NCBI GenBank assembly: GCA_016703325.1
Contig: JADJCH010000050.1
Coordinates: 1 to 18,424 of the forward strand
Reading direction: 5' to 3'
DNA: 18,424 nucleotides
From: Burkholderiales bacterium
GTDB taxonomy: Bacteria > Pseudomonadota > Gammaproteobacteria > Burkholderiales > Burkholderiaceae_C
Under the pieces are notes generated by a model that saw only the letters and a program-made list of their open reading frames with translations, was not told where the DNA came from and searched no databases. Position 1 is the stretch's first letter, and every line of letters starts with the position of its first letter. Position numbers and translations under genes: made by a program. Below are positions 8,088 to 16,358 of this stretch, piece after piece.

Positions 8088-9527
8088 ATGACTCCTGCCC
8101 GACTTCTGCTCGTTCTGAAGACCCGCTGGGTCACCGCTGTCGCGGTGCTCGCTGCGGTGTTGGCCCTCACCGCCGGGGTGACGGCGCTGCAACCCCGCCT
8201 CTATACGGCAACGGCGGTGGTGATGGTGGACTACCAATCTGCCGACCCGCTGGGTTCGGCCCAGGTGCAGCCGCAGCTGGCCACCGGCTACCTGGCCGCC
8301 CAGGTAGACATCCTGCAAAGCGAGCGGTTGATCCGCCGGGTGATCGAGGCCACGGGTGTCGCCGACGATCCTGTGGAGCGTTACCGTGAGCGCTGGCAGG
8401 CCGAAACCCGCGGCGAGGGAGACTTCCTCACCTGGTTGTCCGACCGGCTGCGCAAGCAGCACCTGGATGTGCGGCCGGGCAAGGAGTCCGGCGTCATCTC
8501 GATTTCGTATTCCGCGCGCGACCGCGAAAAGGCGGCAACGCTGGCCAACGCCTTCGTGAAGGCCTACATCGACACCGCCCTGCAGCTGCGGGTGGAGCCG
8601 GCGCGGCGCAATTCCAGCTTCTTTGATGAGCGGACCAGGCAGTTGCGCGACAAGCTGGAAGCGGCCCAGGCCAGGTTGTCCGAGTACCAGCGCGCCAACG
8701 GTTTGCTCGCTGTGGCCTCCGACGAGCGGATGGACATCGAGTCGGCACGGCTCAACGAGCTGTCCACCCAGCTGGTGCAAATGCAGGCGCTGGCCGGCGA
8801 GTCCGGCAGCCGGCAGACCCAGGTGCGTGCCGCTGGGGACCGTGCGCCGGAGGTGCTGGCCAGCCCGATCGTGGCCGGCCTGACGGCCGAACTGTCGCGC
8901 CAGGAGGCCCGACTCAGTGAAATGGCCACCCGCCTGGGTGACCAGCATCCGAGCATCGTGGAGCTGCGTGCCAATGTCAGCCAACTGCGCAGCCAGATCG
9001 CCAGCGAAACCCGCCGCGTCACCGCCAGCGTGGGCGTCAACGACGCGGTCAACCAGTCCCGCATCGCGCAAACCCGTGCAGCGCTGGAGGCGCAGCGCGC
9101 CAAGGTGTTGCAGATCCGTTCGCAGCGCGATGAGGCCCTGGTGCTGCAGCGTGAGGTGCAGCACGCCCAGGCGGCCTACGACGCACTGTCCACCCGCACC
9201 GCCCAGGCTTCGCTGGAGAGCCAGAGCAACCTGTCCAACATCAATCTGCTCAAGTCGGCCACGCCGCCCGCGTTGCCTTCCACCGGCCGGTTTGGTGCCA
9301 ACCTGACCATTGCCGCTGTGCTGGGCCTGGTGCTGGGCATCGCCGCGGCCGTGTTCCAGGAGCTGCGCAACCCCCGCCTGCGCCATGCGGACGATGTGGG
9401 TGATCTGCTGGCGCTGCCGCTGCTGGTAGAGATCCCGTCTGCGGGCCGTACGGCAACCGGTTCGGCCAAGGCGGCCGGCTTCTGGCCACGCCTTCAGACC
9501 GGCAACGGTCGGGCTCCCAAGGGCTGA
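8088..9527 (+). CDS. epsF: EpsF-like chain-length determinant (Wzz/GumC family)
   Basis: This is an inner-membrane polysaccharide co-polymerase that sets chain length and couples polymerisation to export. The 479 residues show a first membrane helix at about 14-34, a periplasmic region with the Wzz-type start (YTATAVVMVDYQSADPL, 39-55), and long Glu/Gln/Arg-rich coiled coils at about 180-240 and 265-380. The Pro-rich motif ATPPALPSTGR (391-401) precedes a second helix at about 402-424. The short cytoplasmic tail has no kinase domain, as in EpsF of methanolan-type loci, where the kinase is a separate protein (EpsG). A candidate EpsG is encoded at 13351-14253. No Shine-Dalgarno is evident before the ATG, but an in-frame TAA upstream and the lack of other starts support it. 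It is the first gene of the plus-strand operon; 10 bp separate it from the flippase gene. Confidence 0.88.
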   Translation: MTPARLLLVLKTRWVTAVAVLAAVLALTAGVTALQPRLYTATAVVMVDYQSADPLGSAQVQPQLATGYLAAQVDILQSERLIRRVIEATGVADDPVERYRERWQAETRGEGDFLTWLSDRLRKQHLDVRPGKESGVISISYSARDREKAATLANAFVKAYIDTALQLRVEPARRNSSFFDERTRQLRDKLEAAQARLSEYQRANGLLAVASDERMDIESARLNELSTQLVQMQALAGESGSRQTQVRAAGDRAPEVLASPIVAGLTAELSRQEARLSEMATRLGDQHPSIVELRANVSQLRSQIASETRRVTASVGVNDAVNQSRIAQTRAALEAQRAKVLQIRSQRDEALVLQREVQHAQAAYDALSTRTAQASLESQSNLSNINLLKSATPPALPSTGRFGANLTIAAVLGLVLGIAAAVFQELRNPRLRHADDVGDLLALPLLVEIPSAGRTATGSAKAAGFWPRLQTGNGRAPKG

Positions 9528-9537
9528 CCCGTCGGAC

Positions 9538-10839
9538 ATGAGCCCTCCGCTTGTCGATGACGCCCTGCTCAGCCCGGAAGGTCCGCGCTTGACCCGGCGC
9601 CGCCGCTTCATGCCGCCGCCGCTGGCCTTCAAGCTGGCCGAGCTGGCGCTGTCCAACGCCGCGGTGTTCTCCTTCCCGCTGGTGTTTGCGGTGGTGTGCG
9701 GGCGCACGCTGGGCATTCACGACTACGGCATCGTTGCCTTCTACTCTTCGCTGGCGGCCTTTCTGGGCATGTTCGTGGAGTTCGGCTTCGACTGGTACGG
9801 CATCCGTGAAGTGGCGCAGAACCAGGGCGATCCGCAGCGCTGTCACCGCGTGCTGTTCAACATCACCGCGGCCCGGCTGCTGCTGTCTGCGGGCGTGTTC
9901 GTGGTCATCTGGCCGGCGCTGCTGTGGGAGCGTGGGGCGGTGGAGCTGCCGCTGATGGTGGCCAGCGCCGCCTACATGGTGGGTTTTGCCTTTGATGCCT
10001 CCTGGTACCTGCGGGCGCTGGAGCGCACACGGCTGCTGCTGGCCATCAATGCCGGTGTGAGGCTGCTGTGCATCGTCGTTCTGGTGGCGGTGGTGACGCA
10101 GGTGGCCACCATGTGGAGCGCGATGTGGGTGTACGCGCTGGTATCGCTGCTGACCAGCGGCATCACCTGGTGGCTGCTGCTGCACCAGGGCCTGGCGCGC
10201 CGGGCGGTGGTGGAGCTGCGCTTCATCGGCGCCCTGATGAAGGAGTCCTGGGCCATCGTGCTGGGCAACCTCAACGGCTCGCTGCTCACGCATGGTGGCA
10301 TCGCGCTGCTCGGGCTGATCGCCGAGCCGGCAGTCGTCGGTGCGGCCACGTTGGGGCTGCGGGTGCGCGCTGCGGCACAAGGGGCGCTGCTGCCGTTGTC
10401 GCAGCTGGGCTTCGTGCGGCTGTCCGGCCGTGCGAAGGAGTCGCCGCTGGCGGCTTTCGCGTTGGGTCGCCGGTTGCTGATCATCACGCTCGTCTTGTCG
10501 GTGCTGGTGGCGCTGGGTTGCATGTGGGCCGCGCCGCAGATCAGCCAGATCGTCTTCAAGTCCGAAGTGCCGCTGGCGGTGGGCTTCGTGATGATGCTGG
10601 CGCTGACGCTGCCGGTGCAGATGGTGGGCAACCTGTTCGGCCTGCAGAGCCTGGTGGCGCTGGGCCAGGAGCGGCGCTACGCGGCCATCCAGGTGGCGGC
10701 ATCGGTGCTGTTCTGCGCGATGTTGTTCGGACTGGCGTCGGAGTTTGCGTACGGCTGGGCCCTGCTGGCGGCTGAGGCTGCGGTGCTGGTGGCTTCTGCC
10801 GTGGCATTGATGCGGTTGAAGGCCAAGGCCTGCGTATGA
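9538..10839 (+). CDS. Wzx-type polysaccharide flippase
   Basis: This is a multi-spanning inner-membrane protein (433 residues) of the MOP/polysaccharide transporter superfamily, expected to flip the undecaprenyl-linked repeat unit to the periplasmic side. About twelve hydrophobic helices are spread over the length. The first follows a basic cytoplasmic leader (RRRR near 20-24), with the typical opening LAFKLAELALSNAAVFSFPLVFAVVCGRTLG and the family signature DYGIVAFYSSLAAFLGMFVEFGFDWYGIREVA at about 59-90. This Gly/Asp/Tyr-rich first loop and the late VGFVMMLALTLPVQMVGNLFG segment are characteristic of Wzx. Its stop overlaps the next start by 4 bp (ATGA), which indicates translational coupling to the polymerase gene. 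Substrate specificity cannot be read. Confidence 0.87.
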   Translation: MSPPLVDDALLSPEGPRLTRRRRFMPPPLAFKLAELALSNAAVFSFPLVFAVVCGRTLGIHDYGIVAFYSSLAAFLGMFVEFGFDWYGIREVAQNQGDPQRCHRVLFNITAARLLLSAGVFVVIWPALLWERGAVELPLMVASAAYMVGFAFDASWYLRALERTRLLLAINAGVRLLCIVVLVAVVTQVATMWSAMWVYALVSLLTSGITWWLLLHQGLARRAVVELRFIGALMKESWAIVLGNLNGSLLTHGGIALLGLIAEPAVVGAATLGLRVRAAAQGALLPLSQLGFVRLSGRAKESPLAAFALGRRLLIITLVLSVLVALGCMWAAPQISQIVFKSEVPLAVGFVMMLALTLPVQMVGNLFGLQSLVALGQERRYAAIQVAASVLFCAMLFGLASEFAYGWALLAAEAAVLVASAVALMRLKAKACV

Positions 10840-12215
10840 CTGACAGGCCGATCCGCCGTGCGTTCTCTCTGTCTGGAACGCAACCTTCCTTGGCTGCCAT
10901 GCCGTGGTGGTGTTCTCCAGCCGGTTTGGCGTTTGGTTTCCTGCTTCCCGTGATGGGGGTGATTTACCTCGGCGGTGAATCCGGGGCCAGTGGTTTGACG
11001 ATCCGTGGTGTGCGTTATCTCAATGAGCATTTTCTCCTGCTCGGCGCATTGCTCATCATTTCGCTGGCGCTCCCGGCATGGCTGGGAGCGCAGATCCAGC
11101 TGAGCCGAACACGCCAGGAACCGAACTACGCAGACTGGGATGTCGCGGTCCAGTTTGTGGCTGGAATTGCAGTGTTCGCGTACCTGATCTGGTTCAAGGA
11201 CATCTTCTTCAGCCCGGCCACCTTGTTCGGTGTGCTGACGGGTTCAGTGAAACTCTCGCGCAGTGAAATCGGCCTGACGCCAGGGTTGACCTCACTGGCC
11301 AATATGGCCCCAGCCTTTTACTCGATCTATGCCTACCGGCTGCTGAAGAACGCATCTTATCGTGTGCCCAGAGCGCTGCACATCTGGTTCGGGGTGCTGC
11401 TGTCGCTGACCTTGTTCCGGGTGTACGTGTGGTCGGAACGGCTGGCCCTGATTGAACTGCTCATCCCATTTGGTCTGGCGATGGGTTGGTGGGTTGCGAA
11501 CCGGCGCAGTGCACGTTTTTGGTCGATCGTGCGGGTCTTCGGCCCCTTTGCGGCCCTGCCTTTCATCATTCTGTTCTTTGGTGCAAGCGAATACTTCAGG
11601 TCATGGACCTCCGACACTTATCGGGGGAAGATGGACTTCTGGGATTTCGTGATCGGTCGGCTTGCAAGTTACTACTACACCGCTCTGAACAATGGTGCTG
11701 GTATGGTGGTGATTCTGCCGAATGCGACGTTCGAGTTCGAGTTTTTACTGGAATGGCTCCACAAAGCTCCGTTCGGTCTTGGGAAACCATTTTCTGAGTA
11801 TGTTGGGTGGCAGGAGTCCAGGTTCTTTTGGTACCTGTATTCCTATCAGGATCCTGAGTTCAATAGCCCCTCTGCCATCTATGCGGTATTGAACGACATG
11901 GGACTCTATGGCGGGATCGGGTACTTCATGTTGGAAGGTCTTATCGCCGGATTGGCCTTTCGGGCCTACCGTCGAGGTGGTTTGGCGGGTGTCCTGATCT
12001 TTCCACTCTTTTTCATTTCCTTGGCGGAGATCTACCGCTACACCTACCTGGGGCAGCCGCGCGCTTTCACCTGGGTGCTCGCGATGATTCTGGTGGCGGT
12101 GCTGGTGGTGATGGTGTCCACGGTCAGAAAGGCCCGTGCCGCAGGCCGGGTCACGTCTTCGCAGAGGGGATGGGCGCCCACCGTTCTGACGGCGCCTTCG
12201 GGCCTGGGGGACTGA
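10836..12215 (+). CDS. Wzy-type polysaccharide polymerase
   Basis: This 459-residue integral membrane protein has about eleven hydrophobic helices and one larger polar loop at roughly residues 245-340 (YFRSWTSDTYRGKMDFWDFVIGRLASYYYTALNNG and onward). That layout, the Arg- and Tyr-rich periplasmic loop, and the position directly after the flippase match Wzy polymerases, which join flipped repeat units into chains. Wzy proteins are poorly conserved, so the call rests on topology and context more than on motifs. The gene overlaps the flippase gene by 4 bp. From about 10840 to 12050 the codons contain visibly more A and T at third positions than the flanking genes, as is common for horizontally exchanged polymerase genes. 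The C-terminus is a basic cytoplasmic tail. Confidence 0.78.
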   Translation: MTDRPIRRAFSLSGTQPSLAAMPWWCSPAGLAFGFLLPVMGVIYLGGESGASGLTIRGVRYLNEHFLLLGALLIISLALPAWLGAQIQLSRTRQEPNYADWDVAVQFVAGIAVFAYLIWFKDIFFSPATLFGVLTGSVKLSRSEIGLTPGLTSLANMAPAFYSIYAYRLLKNASYRVPRALHIWFGVLLSLTLFRVYVWSERLALIELLIPFGLAMGWWVANRRSARFWSIVRVFGPFAALPFIILFFGASEYFRSWTSDTYRGKMDFWDFVIGRLASYYYTALNNGAGMVVILPNATFEFEFLLEWLHKAPFGLGKPFSEYVGWQESRFFWYLYSYQDPEFNSPSAIYAVLNDMGLYGGIGYFMLEGLIAGLAFRAYRRGGLAGVLIFPLFFISLAEIYRYTYLGQPRAFTWVLAMILVAVLVVMVSTVRKARAAGRVTSSQRGWAPTVLTAPSGLGD

Positions 12216-12219
12216 CGCG

Positions 12220-13290
12220 ATGCTGATCAACGGCCGTTTCCTCACCGAAGGTTCCCCAGGCTTCGAGGGCTTTGCCCAGCACATGATTGCCGCACTGGAG
12301 CGGCGTGGCGAGCTGGGCGGCGCGCGGGTGGCCGTGCCCCGGGGCACGCTGCCGATGCTGCCGTTGCCGGCCAGTTTGCCGGTGGATCCTGCGGGCGCAT
12401 TTCATGGGGCTGCCTGGGAGCAACTGGACCTGCCGCGCCTGGCGGGTGACGGCTGGCTGGTCAACTTCTGCGGCACTTCGCCCTGGCGCAGGCGCCGGCA
12501 GCTGGTGGTGGTGCAGGACCTGGCGGCGTTGCTGGCGCCCGGATTGCTGTCCGCCTGGCAGCGCCGCTGGCAACTGCAGCAGCTGCGCTGGCAGCTCGCC
12601 AGCGCCCAGTGTGTGGTCACGCTGTCGCAGGCGGCGGCGCGGGCGCTGTGGCCGCTGCGCTCGGCGAGTCAGGAGATCGAGGTGTTGTTCCAGCCCGGGG
12701 ATCACCTGCTGCGCCAGCCGGCCGACCGGTCGGTGCTGGAGCCGCTGGACCTGCGCGGTCGCCGTTACGTGCTGGCCGTCGACGGCCGCTGGCCGGGCGG
12801 CAGCAGCGAGCGGGTGGAGCGTTTGATGGCTGAACTGGGGCTGCCGGCGACGCTGCTGGTGGTGATGTCGGATCGGGACCCTTCGCAGCAGGCACACCAG
12901 GCACCGCGGGCGCCAGCGGCGGATCCCCGCGAGCAGCGCCACGTCGTCTCACCGACGCCTGCCCAGCGCCGTGCGCTGTATGAGGGTGCTGCCTGCCTGG
13001 TCTACGCACCCGCCCACGCGGCCAGCGCAGAGCCGGTGGCCGAGGCACTGTGCTGCGGCTGCCCGGTGGTGGCCACCCGCCGCGCGGCCCTGTGGGAAAT
13101 CTGTGGCGACGCCGCGCTGTACGCCGAGCCCGACGACCTGCCCGCCCTGGCCAGCCAGCTGCGCCGGCTGCTGGGCTCCACCCACCTGGCCCGCGAGCTG
13201 CGCGCAGCCGCCCGCGAGCGCTCCCTTGATTTGACCTGGGACCGGGCAGCGATGCTGTTTTCGCTGCTCGGCCAGCAGCTGGCCGAATGA
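12220..13290 (+). CDS. GT-B glycosyltransferase (GT4-like), divergent active site
   Basis: This is a predicted cytoplasmic glycosyltransferase of 356 residues. The N-terminal domain begins MLINGRFLTEGSPGFEGFAQ, the same plan as the glycosyltransferase at 16359 (NARYLL and TGVQRYARE), followed by QLVVVQDLAALLAPGLL (94-110) and the CVVTLSQAAARAL helix (131-143). The C-terminal domain ends with YEGAACLVYAPAHAASAEPVAEALCCGCPVVATRRAALWEICGD (254-297). In that block the first Glu of E-x7-E is Ala267, while the second is kept (Glu275). The usual GSLEPRKN strand is replaced by YVLAVDGRWPGGSS (183-196). It may still transfer sugar, but donor binding must differ, or it may be regulatory. The start is 4 bp after the polymerase stop with a GGGGGA box upstream. 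Codon use returns to very high GC. Confidence 0.76.
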   Translation: MLINGRFLTEGSPGFEGFAQHMIAALERRGELGGARVAVPRGTLPMLPLPASLPVDPAGAFHGAAWEQLDLPRLAGDGWLVNFCGTSPWRRRRQLVVVQDLAALLAPGLLSAWQRRWQLQQLRWQLASAQCVVTLSQAAARALWPLRSASQEIEVLFQPGDHLLRQPADRSVLEPLDLRGRRYVLAVDGRWPGGSSERVERLMAELGLPATLLVVMSDRDPSQQAHQAPRAPAADPREQRHVVSPTPAQRRALYEGAACLVYAPAHAASAEPVAEALCCGCPVVATRRAALWEICGDAALYAEPDDLPALASQLRRLLGSTHLARELRAAARERSLDLTWDRAAMLFSLLGQQLAE

Positions 13291-13350
13291 CGACGGGCGG
13301 CCATGCCCATCGACGCCAGCCCTTGAATTTGACTTGAGATAGGTGAAGCC

Positions 13351-14253
13351 ATGAAACGCGACCTCCCCCTGAGCAGCCTGGAGCACGACATGCCTCACTC
13401 GGAAGACTCCCGGGGCGTGTCCGCACCGGGCAAGCCCATCGGCCAGATCATCCGGGACGTGCGCCCGCTCAGCGATGCCGACCTGGACCACATCCTGGTG
13501 GTGCAAAAGCGCATGGGTGTGCGCTTTGGCGAGGCGGCAGTGGCGCTGGCCCTGGTGTCGCAGAAGGATGTGATGTGGGCGCTGTCGCAGCAGTTTCGTT
13601 ACCCCTTCCCGCACCAGCCGGGCATCCTGGCGGCCAGCGAGATGGTGGTGGCCTCCGACCCCTTCGGTGCCCAGGCAGAGGCCTTCCGCGAGCTGCGCTC
13701 CAGCATCTCGGCGGCGCAGCAGCTCACCGAACGCCGTCCGCTGGCGGTGCTCAGCCAGGCGCGTGGGGACGGGCGCAGCTTCGTGGCGGCCAACCTGGCG
13801 CTGGCCTTCTGTCAGCTGGGTGAACGCACCGTGCTGGTCGATGCCAACCTGCGTTCCCCGGGGATCCACAAGCTGCTGGGCATCCCGGAGCGCCCCAGCT
13901 TGAGCTCCCTGCTGTCGGGCATGCCGCTGGCCCGCCCCTTCGACCGATCGGCCCAGATGCCGCAGCTGTACGTGCTGCAGGCCGGCACCCCGCCGCCCAA
14001 CCCGGTGGAGCTGCTGGATCGGCCTCTGTTCGGCCGCCTGCTGGGTGAACTGCAGCGCAACTTCGACCGCGTCATCGTCGACACCGCCTGCGCCAGCGGC
14101 ACCGCCGACGCCCGCGTGGTGGCCTCCGCCTGCCGCCAGGCCGTGCTGGTCGGCCGCAAGCACCACACCCCGGCGCTGCAACTGAATTCGCTCAAGTCCC
14201 GGCTGCACAAGGTGGGGGTGGACGTGGTGGGGGTGATCCTCAACGACCACTGA
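13351..14253 (+). CDS. epsG: EpsG-like chain-length determinant tyrosine-kinase-family protein
   Basis: This is the cytoplasmic ATPase partner of EpsF, 300 residues, related to bacterial tyrosine kinases. An N-terminal type II secretion GspE-like domain (IGQIIRDVRPLSDADLDHILVVQKRMGVRFGEAA, 30-63, and DVMWALSQQFRYPF, 73-86) precedes the kinase-like domain; this fusion is usual in the EpsG family. The oligomerisation motif EAFRELRSS (Glu110, Arg113, Arg116) is present. The P-loop reads ARGDGRS (137-143), with Arg in place of the canonical Lys. Walker A-prime is VLVDANLR (161-168), with Asn for the usual second Asp, and Walker B is VIVD (241-244). AGTPPPNPVELL (211-222) is also typical. Only Tyr84 and Tyr207 occur, and the C-terminus lacks a tyrosine cluster. 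The ATG is preceded by AGGTG. It is separated from epsF by three genes. Confidence 0.88.
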   Translation: MKRDLPLSSLEHDMPHSEDSRGVSAPGKPIGQIIRDVRPLSDADLDHILVVQKRMGVRFGEAAVALALVSQKDVMWALSQQFRYPFPHQPGILAASEMVVASDPFGAQAEAFRELRSSISAAQQLTERRPLAVLSQARGDGRSFVAANLALAFCQLGERTVLVDANLRSPGIHKLLGIPERPSLSSLLSGMPLARPFDRSAQMPQLYVLQAGTPPPNPVELLDRPLFGRLLGELQRNFDRVIVDTACASGTADARVVASACRQAVLVGRKHHTPALQLNSLKSRLHKVGVDVVGVILNDH

Positions 14254-14322
14254 CATCACCTTGACACCCGCACCGCGCTGCTCCTACCGATTCCATCCAC
14301 TGCATCAGGAACACCTTCTCCC

Positions 14323-15423
14323 ATGAAGATCGCATTCGTCACGGAGTTGTTCGCCCCCAGCGTGGGCGGGCAAGAGGTCCGCTTCGAAGAGCTGGGCGCC
14401 GAACTCGTCAAACGGGGGGTGGAGGTCAACCTCTACACCATTCGCCACGACCTGAGCAGCCCGCGCGACGAGGTTCGCGGCGGCATGGCGGTGCACCGCA
14501 TCACCGACTGCGCCGGCTACAAACACCCGCGCCTGCGCCGCCATCCCTGGGGCATCCTGAAGTTCACCTGGGCGCTGCGCCAGCGCCTGGCCGAGCTGCA
14601 GTCCCACGATGCGGTGGTCTTCAACATCTGGCCGGTGCTTCCCCCGCTGGTGCTGGGCCGCGCACTGCGCGGCAAGGCAGTGGTGGATGTGTGCGAAACC
14701 CGTTCCGGCCGGTTCTGGCACTGGATCTACCAACGGCTGGCCGATCTCCCGAAGGTTCGTCTGCTGGGGGTGAGCCCCGAGATCGTGCGGCACATGCTGC
14801 GGGTGCACGGTGCCCCGTCCAAGGATGCCCATGTCGCCGTCAGCGGGGTCGATCTGGAGGCAGCACCGCAGCCGCCGTTTGCAAAGGATCCGCGCCAGAT
14901 CATGTACTTCGGTCGCCTGACCGAACACAAGAACCCGCGCATGCTGGTGGAGGCCTTCTGCCGTTCCACGCTGCCCGGACGGGGCTATCGACTGGTGGTG
15001 GCCGGGGGTGGACCGGAGCTGGAGGGACTGCGCCGCGACTTTTCCAACCCCGCGCTGGACATCCTCGGTCGCGTCTCCGACGAGCAGAAGTGGAGTCTGC
15101 TGTGCGCGTCGTCGCTGCTGGTGCTGCCCTCCCGGCGCGAAGGTTTTCCGCGGGTGGTCGCCGAGGCCGCCTGTGTGGGCACACCGACCCTGACGCTGGA
15201 CTACCCCGACAACGGGACGCGGTTCGTGGTGCAGGACTACGGCGTGGGCCGCTCTGTGGATGCCACCGAGCAGGCGCTGGTGGCCGCTTTGGAGCAGTTT
15301 GCTGCAGCCCCGCAGGAATGGGCTGCGCTGGGTTCCGGTTCGCTCAAGCGCGCCCGGGATGAATTTGGCTGGGAGCCGGTGACCACACGGCTGCTGAACT
15401 TTCTGACTCTCGAGAGGAATTGA
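14323..15423 (+). CDS. Glycosyltransferase family 4 protein
   Basis: This is a retaining GT-B glycosyltransferase of 366 residues, acting in the cytoplasm on the lipid-linked repeat unit. The N-terminus MKIAFVTELFAPSVGGQEVRFEEL carries the family Gly-Gly loop (15-16). The donor-binding half shows IMYFGRLTEHKNP (193-205), LVVAGGGPELEGL (224-236), LDILGRVSDEQKWSLL (245-260) and the E-x7-E motif from Glu273 to Glu281 in SRREGFPRVVAEAACVGTP. All key residues are intact. It starts 69 bp after epsG with an AGGAA box 11 nt before the ATG. A perfect TTGACA at 14261-14266 lies in the gap, but no good -10 follows. Its stop is 5 bp before the preferred epimerase ATG. Donor sugar and linkage cannot be predicted. 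Confidence 0.9.
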   Translation: MKIAFVTELFAPSVGGQEVRFEELGAELVKRGVEVNLYTIRHDLSSPRDEVRGGMAVHRITDCAGYKHPRLRRHPWGILKFTWALRQRLAELQSHDAVVFNIWPVLPPLVLGRALRGKAVVDVCETRSGRFWHWIYQRLADLPKVRLLGVSPEIVRHMLRVHGAPSKDAHVAVSGVDLEAAPQPPFAKDPRQIMYFGRLTEHKNPRMLVEAFCRSTLPGRGYRLVVAGGGPELEGLRRDFSNPALDILGRVSDEQKWSLLCASSLLVLPSRREGFPRVVAEAACVGTPTLTLDYPDNGTRFVVQDYGVGRSVDATEQALVAALEQFAAAPQEWAALGSGSLKRARDEFGWEPVTTRLLNFLTLERN

Positions 15424-15428
15424 TCATC

Positions 15429-16346
15429 ATGAAAAAGGTTCTTTTGACCGGCGGCGCAGGATTCATCGGAAGCCATGTGGCTGACCTGCTGCTGGGGCGT
15501 GGCTGTGAATTGACGGTGCTGGACAATCTTTCCTTCGGCCGGCGCGAGCATGTGCCGGCTCAGGCCCGTTTTCTCCAGATGGATCTGGCCGACCGTGCCG
15601 GCGTGATGGAGTGTTTCCAGGCCGGTTTTGATACCGTGGTGCATCTTGCGGCGATCCATTTCATCCCGTATTGCAACCAGCACCCGGACCTGGCCTGCCG
15701 CACCAACGTGGAAGGCACGCAAAACATCTTCGATGCCGCCCAATCCAGCGGAACCGTGCAGCGCCTGTTTACCGCCTCCACTGCAGCGGTGTATCCGGAC
15801 TGCGCAGGACCGATCGATGAAACCGTGGCGCGCGGCCCGATGGATGTCTATGGCATGACCAAGTCGGCCAATGAGGAGCAGGCCGCCATCCTGGCGCGCC
15901 GCAGTTCGATCCATGTGTCGGTGGGCCGGTTCTTCAACGCCGTGGGTGGCCGCGAAACCAACCCTCACCTGGTGCCGGACATCCTGCAGCGCCTGAAGAA
16001 ATCCAACACCATCGAAATCGGCAACACCACACCCAAACGCGACTACATCGATGTGCGCGACATGGCTTCGGGCGTCATGGCCATGCTCGAAGGCAATCAG
16101 TCCTCCATCGATACCTGCAACATCGGTACCGGCGAGGTGTATGACGTGGCAGAGATTGCCGCCTTCATTTCCGAGATTCACGGAGCGCCGATCGAGTTGC
16201 AACCGGTCGAGCGACTGATCCGCAAGGTGGAGCGGCAGAACCTGCAGGCCGACAGCCGGCGGCTCCAGACGCGATACGGTTGGAAACCGAAGTACTCCGT
16301 GCAGGACTCGATGCGTTATGCCCACGAGTGGTACACCAACCTCTGA
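15429..16346 (+). CDS. NAD-dependent sugar epimerase/dehydratase (extended SDR, GalE-like)
   Basis: This is a nucleotide-sugar epimerase or dehydratase of 305 residues, supplying a precursor for the polysaccharide. The Rossmann motif GGAGFIG is at 8-14, followed by the acidic LDNLSFG (31-37) that favours NAD. HLAAIHFIP (72-80) and RTNVEGTQNIFDAA (91-104) are typical of the family. The catalytic triad is Ser117 or Thr118, Tyr141 and Lys145 (YGMTK). RDYIDVRD (204-211) and NIGTGEVYDV (231-240) complete the substrate domain. The form is like GalE and UDP-GlcNAc 4-epimerases, but the substrate is not determinable. The ATG at 15429 is chosen because it is the canonical start of the fold and has GAGAGGA about 10 nt upstream. 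A TTG at 15420 would overlap the preceding gene and add MII. Confidence 0.9.
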   Translation: MKKVLLTGGAGFIGSHVADLLLGRGCELTVLDNLSFGRREHVPAQARFLQMDLADRAGVMECFQAGFDTVVHLAAIHFIPYCNQHPDLACRTNVEGTQNIFDAAQSSGTVQRLFTASTAAVYPDCAGPIDETVARGPMDVYGMTKSANEEQAAILARRSSIHVSVGRFFNAVGGRETNPHLVPDILQRLKKSNTIEIGNTTPKRDYIDVRDMASGVMAMLEGNQSSIDTCNIGTGEVYDVAEIAAFISEIHGAPIELQPVERLIRKVERQNLQADSRRLQTRYGWKPKYSVQDSMRYAHEWYTNL

Positions 16347-16358
16347 TCAGGCCTGAGC

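Noticed and set aside
7828..8091. Possible small gene of 87 codons in the intergenic region before epsF
   Set aside because: It runs through the G-run cluster, has weak third-position bias and no ribosome binding site, ends by overlapping the epsF start, and shows no family features.
7941..9716. Minus-strand open frame of 591 codons opposite epsF
   Set aside because: epsF has clear membrane helices, coiled coils and a Pro-rich motif on the plus strand. The antisense product is repetitive Leu/Gly/Gln/His sequence.
12949..14259. Minus-strand open frame of 436 codons opposite the glycosyltransferase and epsG
   Set aside because: It crosses the gap between two real plus-strand genes, and its product is low-complexity with no recognisable motif.
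14261..14290. Perfect TTGACA in the gap before the 14323 glycosyltransferase gene as an internal promoter
   Set aside because: At 17-18 bp spacing the -10 would be CTACCG or TACCGA, a poor match, so it was not listed as a feature. An activator-dependent promoter cannot be excluded.
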